From Rhexocercosporidium sp. MPI-PUGE-AT-0058 (Eukaryota; Ascomycota; Leotiomycetes; Helotiales): a DNA stretch of 64,000 nucleotides. Every line of letters starts with the position of its first letter. Position 1 is the first letter of the stretch. Of the stretch, positions 60,350 through 64,000 are shown piece by piece. A program made the position numbers and the translations under genes. Under the pieces are notes generated by a model. That model saw only the letters and a list, made by a program, of their open reading frames with translations. It did not search any database and was not told where the DNA came from. The stretch covers positions 1,984,001 through 2,048,000 of the forward strand of contig JAGTJL010000009.1 of NCBI GenBank assembly GCA_020746875.1. Reading direction: 5' to 3'.

Positions 60350-62698
60350 ATGGGTCGAACAAGCAAATTTTCCTTCCCAATTCCTGGCCGGAGACATAAA
60401 GAGGTCGCGCCGGTGTCTGTGCCATCTGTGCCGGGAAACAATTTGTCGAAGGCCCAGAGAATACTGGGGACTACCAGTAATCTCAATATCGATATATCGC
60501 CAGTTCGAGAGGAGACATATCAGCAATGGAGGCACCCAGGTTCAAGATCAAGTGGCATGAGCATATCTATATCCGACTCTACACATTCGGCAGAAAGCAT
60601 TCATGAATCGCAGTCTGAGCTCTGGGAGCATGAGTCGGGTGTTTTGCCTACGGGCATGAGCGAGAAAGCTTCTTCGACATTGCTCGGACGACGTTATGCA
60701 GAAGATGGGATGACAACAACTTCGGATAGAAGCGGACGCTTGAGGAACGAGGACTCATCATCGACCCTGAAATCATTCTACGACCGTCAGAAAATACCCC
60801 TCTCGATTTCGCAACAAACTTCGGCATCGTCTGCTCGAGACTTGGCCTTACGAAAAGGATGTCCCCCCATTGTTCAGAGGAGCCCTTTGCTGCAAGTTGA
60901 GACGGCTCTCGACCCATTTGATCAACATTTTGCAGCTAGCAAGAAGCATTCGGATGGTGGATTTCAAGACAGCCAATCGCTTGAAAAGAGGAAGAAACCT
61001 GGCCGATTGGATTTGACAAAGCTGTTCCCAAAATCACGCAGGCATGGAGACAAATCAGATTCGGATTACTTGACACCTTCTCCATCGTCAGCATCAACGA
61101 ATGGGTCACATAACGGAGGAAGTTTGATTTCAGAATCGACCCGACGCAAACTGAAAAAGTCGGTCTCCAAGGAATCTATGCAGTCTCAGAAGTTGAGCAT
61201 CCGCTCAGATAGATCGCATGAACAACGCCAGACTAATGGCACCCTTCTGCAATTATATGACCACTATGAAAGCTTACCTGTTCGGTCGCCTCGGATGGAT
61301 CGAATACCCGAATCTAGAGTCCCCGACCGTATGCCTACCTCACGAGACAGCAAACATACGAGAATAGATCCCGGCTCGAACCCAACGACACTTTCTCCAG
61401 AGCCACCGTCAACGTCTTCAGAGAAGGAGGCATTTTCTTGGAAGAATGTCCGTTCTAGTCTGGCTGCCGCTAACCTGACCCCGTCCAGCATGACCCCCTC
61501 AAGTTTAACACCTCCCAATTCAAACTGGGAGTCTACGAGTGCTGCAAGCATTTCCAGTCGGAACACAAAGGCATCCAAAACTACTGCAAGCAGTTCCTTC
61601 TCGCACTCTGACCTGCAAGAAAAGAGCGTATTGTCACTCTCGTCTGACTCTGACGATGATTCAGACAATGATCCAGGCTTTTCTCTCGGCCTGCAGTCTA
61701 GGGGTAAGAGCAGCAGTGGCTCTCCCATGGCTAATTCCTCTTTAGCAAAAGAGAGAAAGCAGCAGTCAGGCGGGCTGACAGCCAGAAATCACGGGCAGAG
61801 GAGCCCCTTTGCAGAACAACCCCCTTACCTTACCGTGCCTGAAAGTTCGACGGCAAACTCTCGACTATCCGGCCCCTGGAGTCCTCCACCCCAGCTTGCA
61901 ACACCACCCTCATCTAGCCATCAACGCCAATCCCAGATCCCATCACAGAGGGAGAAGAAAGACAAGCCGGCATCCGTACGGTCTAGCACTTCATCACAAC
62001 GGATGAAGCCGCCCTCAATCGCTTCTATACAATCCTTACAAGCGCCTTTCACACCACCGTTATCGCCAAGTTCCATGGTTTTTCGCCAAACATCAGAGCG
62101 TAGCAATCGATTTATGGCTGTAACGCAGCAAGAAGAAGCTCTCCTAGAGGCGCTTCGCCAAAAGAGGGCTCGCATGCGGGAAGAGATCATCGAAGAGCAT
62201 GAGACTACGATGAAGACTCCACCGCGAGAATCCGAAACCCAGGATTCCAGATTCTCCTCTGTTACAGCAAGATCGTCAGCAAGCACTCTCCGTCCTGCAA
62301 AAGGAGCAGACAAGAAGCAAACGATACTACTCTACCTTGACACGCCCCTGGCTTCTACGCAGCCCCTTGATACTGCGGAACCATCTCCAGACCTCGATGG
62401 GTTTCTGGGCTATGGATCTGACGAGGAATCAACACCGAGGACGAGCTGGGCCCCGTCACGTAGAGGAAAGCCAAGGCCGGACTCCTTCGTCGCGCCTCTC
62501 CAAAGGCAAGATACAGCATCGTCTCTCACGCCACCTTCAGCTGCGAGGCTAAGCGCAGTTGGTTCGGCTCGAGGGTTCAGGCCCGAAAGGTCTTCTAGAG
62601 CGTCCTCCAAGAAGAGAAATACTGGGGTGAGGTTTGCTGATGACAACTGTGCCGACGACTTCCTAGCAGACGAGGAGCCTATGCTATGGAATGTGTAA
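60350..62698 (+). CDS. Large disordered Ser-rich protein of unknown function
   Basis: Single exon, 782 aa. The first ATG giving a fungal-like start (MGRTSKFSFPIPGRRHKE) is at 60350; upstream in-frame sequence has no better start. The protein is about 20% Ser with Pro/Thr/Arg and little hydrophobic core, so it should be largely disordered. Short ordered elements are a basic segment GRLDLTKLFPKSRRHGDK (about residues 220-240), a charged helix EEALLEALRQKRARMREEII (about 597-616) and the acidic C-terminus GVRFADDNC ... DEEPMLWNV. Many SP/TP sites suggest phospho-regulation. I do not recognise a named family. Similar N-terminal FPIPGR and C-terminal VRFADD motifs are the best handles for a homology search. 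Confidence 0.75.
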   Translation: MGRTSKFSFPIPGRRHKEVAPVSVPSVPGNNLSKAQRILGTTSNLNIDISPVREETYQQWRHPGSRSSGMSISISDSTHSAESIHESQSELWEHESGVLPTGMSEKASSTLLGRRYAEDGMTTTSDRSGRLRNEDSSSTLKSFYDRQKIPLSISQQTSASSARDLALRKGCPPIVQRSPLLQVETALDPFDQHFAASKKHSDGGFQDSQSLEKRKKPGRLDLTKLFPKSRRHGDKSDSDYLTPSPSSASTNGSHNGGSLISESTRRKLKKSVSKESMQSQKLSIRSDRSHEQRQTNGTLLQLYDHYESLPVRSPRMDRIPESRVPDRMPTSRDSKHTRIDPGSNPTTLSPEPPSTSSEKEAFSWKNVRSSLAAANLTPSSMTPSSLTPPNSNWESTSAASISSRNTKASKTTASSSFSHSDLQEKSVLSLSSDSDDDSDNDPGFSLGLQSRGKSSSGSPMANSSLAKERKQQSGGLTARNHGQRSPFAEQPPYLTVPESSTANSRLSGPWSPPPQLATPPSSSHQRQSQIPSQREKKDKPASVRSSTSSQRMKPPSIASIQSLQAPFTPPLSPSSMVFRQTSERSNRFMAVTQQEEALLEALRQKRARMREEIIEEHETTMKTPPRESETQDSRFSSVTARSSASTLRPAKGADKKQTILLYLDTPLASTQPLDTAEPSPDLDGFLGYGSDEESTPRTSWAPSRRGKPRPDSFVAPLQRQDTASSLTPPSAARLSAVGSARGFRPERSSRASSKKRNTGVRFADDNCADDFLADEEPMLWNV

Positions 62699-64000
62699 TC
62701 ATATAATGTGGTGGAAGTTTGATACTCTGCTTTTGTACTAATCTCATTTGTCGGATGTTTTCTTTTGTCTATATTGTTTTGTTGGAAGCATTTTATACCC
62801 ATATTCGGATTTCAAGGGCACCCTAGGTAATCTGGGCAGGGAAATGATGCAACGTAAATAGTAATATGTAAATAGTTACCTGTATTATTTATTTATGAGA
62901 ATTGGAGAGACTGTCTCTCGATCTACTCCTAGAATCATGGTTCGTCTGACTCGCTGCATTGTGACTACATACAGCTAGCTAACTGTAGGAGATGAAAGAG
63001 ATGTCTTGATTCGTATTATTCTGAATCACCTTTATGCAGATCATACTAGGTAGCTTCATCGTTCACGACTCGGCCGAGGTCTGCACGTTCGAATTTCAAC
63101 TCATTTCATCTCAGCAGCTGACCCCGATTGTTTGACAAGTGGACGTCGTGTGAGCATCAGACCAATAGAGCTCATCTGATCTCTGGCGGTCTGGAAGCCT
63201 CAGCCATTCCCACCTCCATCACCGTTCTAGTCAGGAGCCGTGTGGGTGGTCGACGGTATTGGACCACGTTACTGGGAGATGCTGCATCGTTGCATGTGTG
63301 GAGACCTCGGTGGACAATGTGACCATCATACAACAGGCACGAATACATAATGGTCACGAGCGTTGTTTTGAGTCCAGAAGAGACTGCACTGATGGATGCC
63401 ATGTCCTTGGCTTTTCTTTGTCTTGGTCTTCCTTTTCCTTCCTCTGCTCCTCCGCTGCCTTTTGATCGACGTTTTGAAATTATTTGCGAAAGAGTCAACA
63501 ATATTCTCATCAATACTGTACAATCCAATATACTTAGTTTTCTTTCTTTCCGGCCTGCCGTGGAATGGAAAAACTTGCTTGAAGCTCGCTTTCTCTGGTC
63601 AGCCCAGCCCAGCCCAGCCCAGCCCAAACCCAACCAACCAGACATCCAGTGGCGCGGGTCTTCCCCAGAAGCAAACATCGATTCTGGCCTTGGCTCAGGG
63701 ACGTCACTGATAGTCACAGGGTCTAAGCAGGGTTCTCCTTTTCTTACTGTACGGAGTACGGTACTGTAGATGCACGTCAATCCCCCAGGCTCTGTTGCAG
63801 CCACAGCCACAGGAGGCCCTTCTCCAGCGATTGGTTACCCACCACCTCCCAGCTTTTCCTGAGCCGAGAGCGCGATCTGAAGACAAGACAAGACAAGACA
63901 GCCAAGTCAACCAACCCCCCAAATCGCATCGCATCGCATCGAGTCTACTCCTTCCATTCCACACACCGCTGGCCTGCACATAGGGCAAATACTTTGTTGG
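62699..64000. other. 3' UTR and intergenic DNA with pentanucleotide repeats
   Basis: No gene is recognised. The 3' UTR of the preceding gene occupies the first few hundred bases. CCCAG units lie at 63602-63625, ACAAG units at 63883-63900 and CATCG units at 63928-63943. Open frames over these repeats are by-products. Confidence 0.45.
63602..63625. repeat. CCCAG pentanucleotide microsatellite
   Basis: About four to five tandem CCCAG units. The same unit occurs near the left end of the window (about 290-310). Confidence 0.7.

Noticed and set aside
1..64000. tRNA, rRNA or CRISPR features
   Set aside because: Scanning by eye for the TTCGA box with paired arms, and for regularly spaced repeats, found no convincing case; a covariance-model search would be needed to exclude divergent tRNAs.

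Overview
The window is nuclear DNA of a filamentous ascomycete (Pezizomycotina). The evidence is short introns (46-94 bp) with GT-AG ends and CTAAC/CTGAC-type branch points, pyrimidine-rich leaders, and a gene set that includes a PalH ambient-pH sensor, an Hmt1-type half ABC transporter, a Mlp1/Tpr nucleoporin and complex I. A Leotiomycetes-like genome is my best guess, but it is only a guess. There is no bacterial operon, CRISPR array, intact transposon, prophage or biosynthetic cluster.

Layout. 0.8-2.7 kb: homeodomain transcription factor (+). 3.7-3.9 kb: candidate two-exon microprotein gene (-). About 4.9-5.2 kb: AT-rich, possibly RIP-decayed patch. 6.2-8.0 kb: unrecognised coiled-coil protein (+). 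9.4-14.8 kb: P4-ATPase lipid flippase, Dnf3-like (+). 15.5-16.6 kb: Aha1 Hsp90 co-chaperone (-). 18.3-18.7 kb: weak small membrane-protein candidate (-). 21.6-23.9 kb: PalH/Rim21 (+). 26.6-29.9 kb: Hmt1-like ABC transporter (-). 29.9-37.15 kb: 7 kb with no recognisable gene but many microsatellites and two TATA-like boxes. 37.15-38.7 kb: Lag1-type ceramide synthase (-). 40.5-41.2 kb: FrnE/DsbA-like thiol oxidoreductase (-). 42.2-43.1 kb: TFIIE beta (-), divergent from Mlp1/Tpr (+, 43.7-50.0 kb). 50.5-51.3 kb: 2H phosphodiesterase-like protein with degenerate catalytic motifs (-). 53.1-53.9 kb: four-helix membrane protein (+). 54.1-55.1 kb: Pex11-family peroxin (-). 55.6-57.3 kb: complex I 51 kDa subunit (-), divergent from dynactin p27 (+, 57.7-58.3 kb). 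60.35-62.7 kb: large disordered protein (+). The remainder is intergenic.

The genes are unlinked housekeeping and regulatory functions: membrane lipid asymmetry and sphingolipids (flippase, Lag1), pH sensing (PalH), metal detoxification (Hmt1), mitochondria and peroxisomes (Nuo51, Pex11), transcription and the nuclear pore (TFIIE beta, Mlp1, homeobox) and microtubule transport (dynactin). No new multi-gene system is evident. The points most worth a second look are the spliced microprotein gene, the 2H-like protein lacking its catalytic motifs, the intron that can be read through in frame in the homeobox gene, a GC-AG intron in dynactin p27, a perfect 25-bp palindrome behind lag1, and the 7-kb gene desert. 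All exon models were derived by eye from splice signals and reading-frame continuity, without transcript data.
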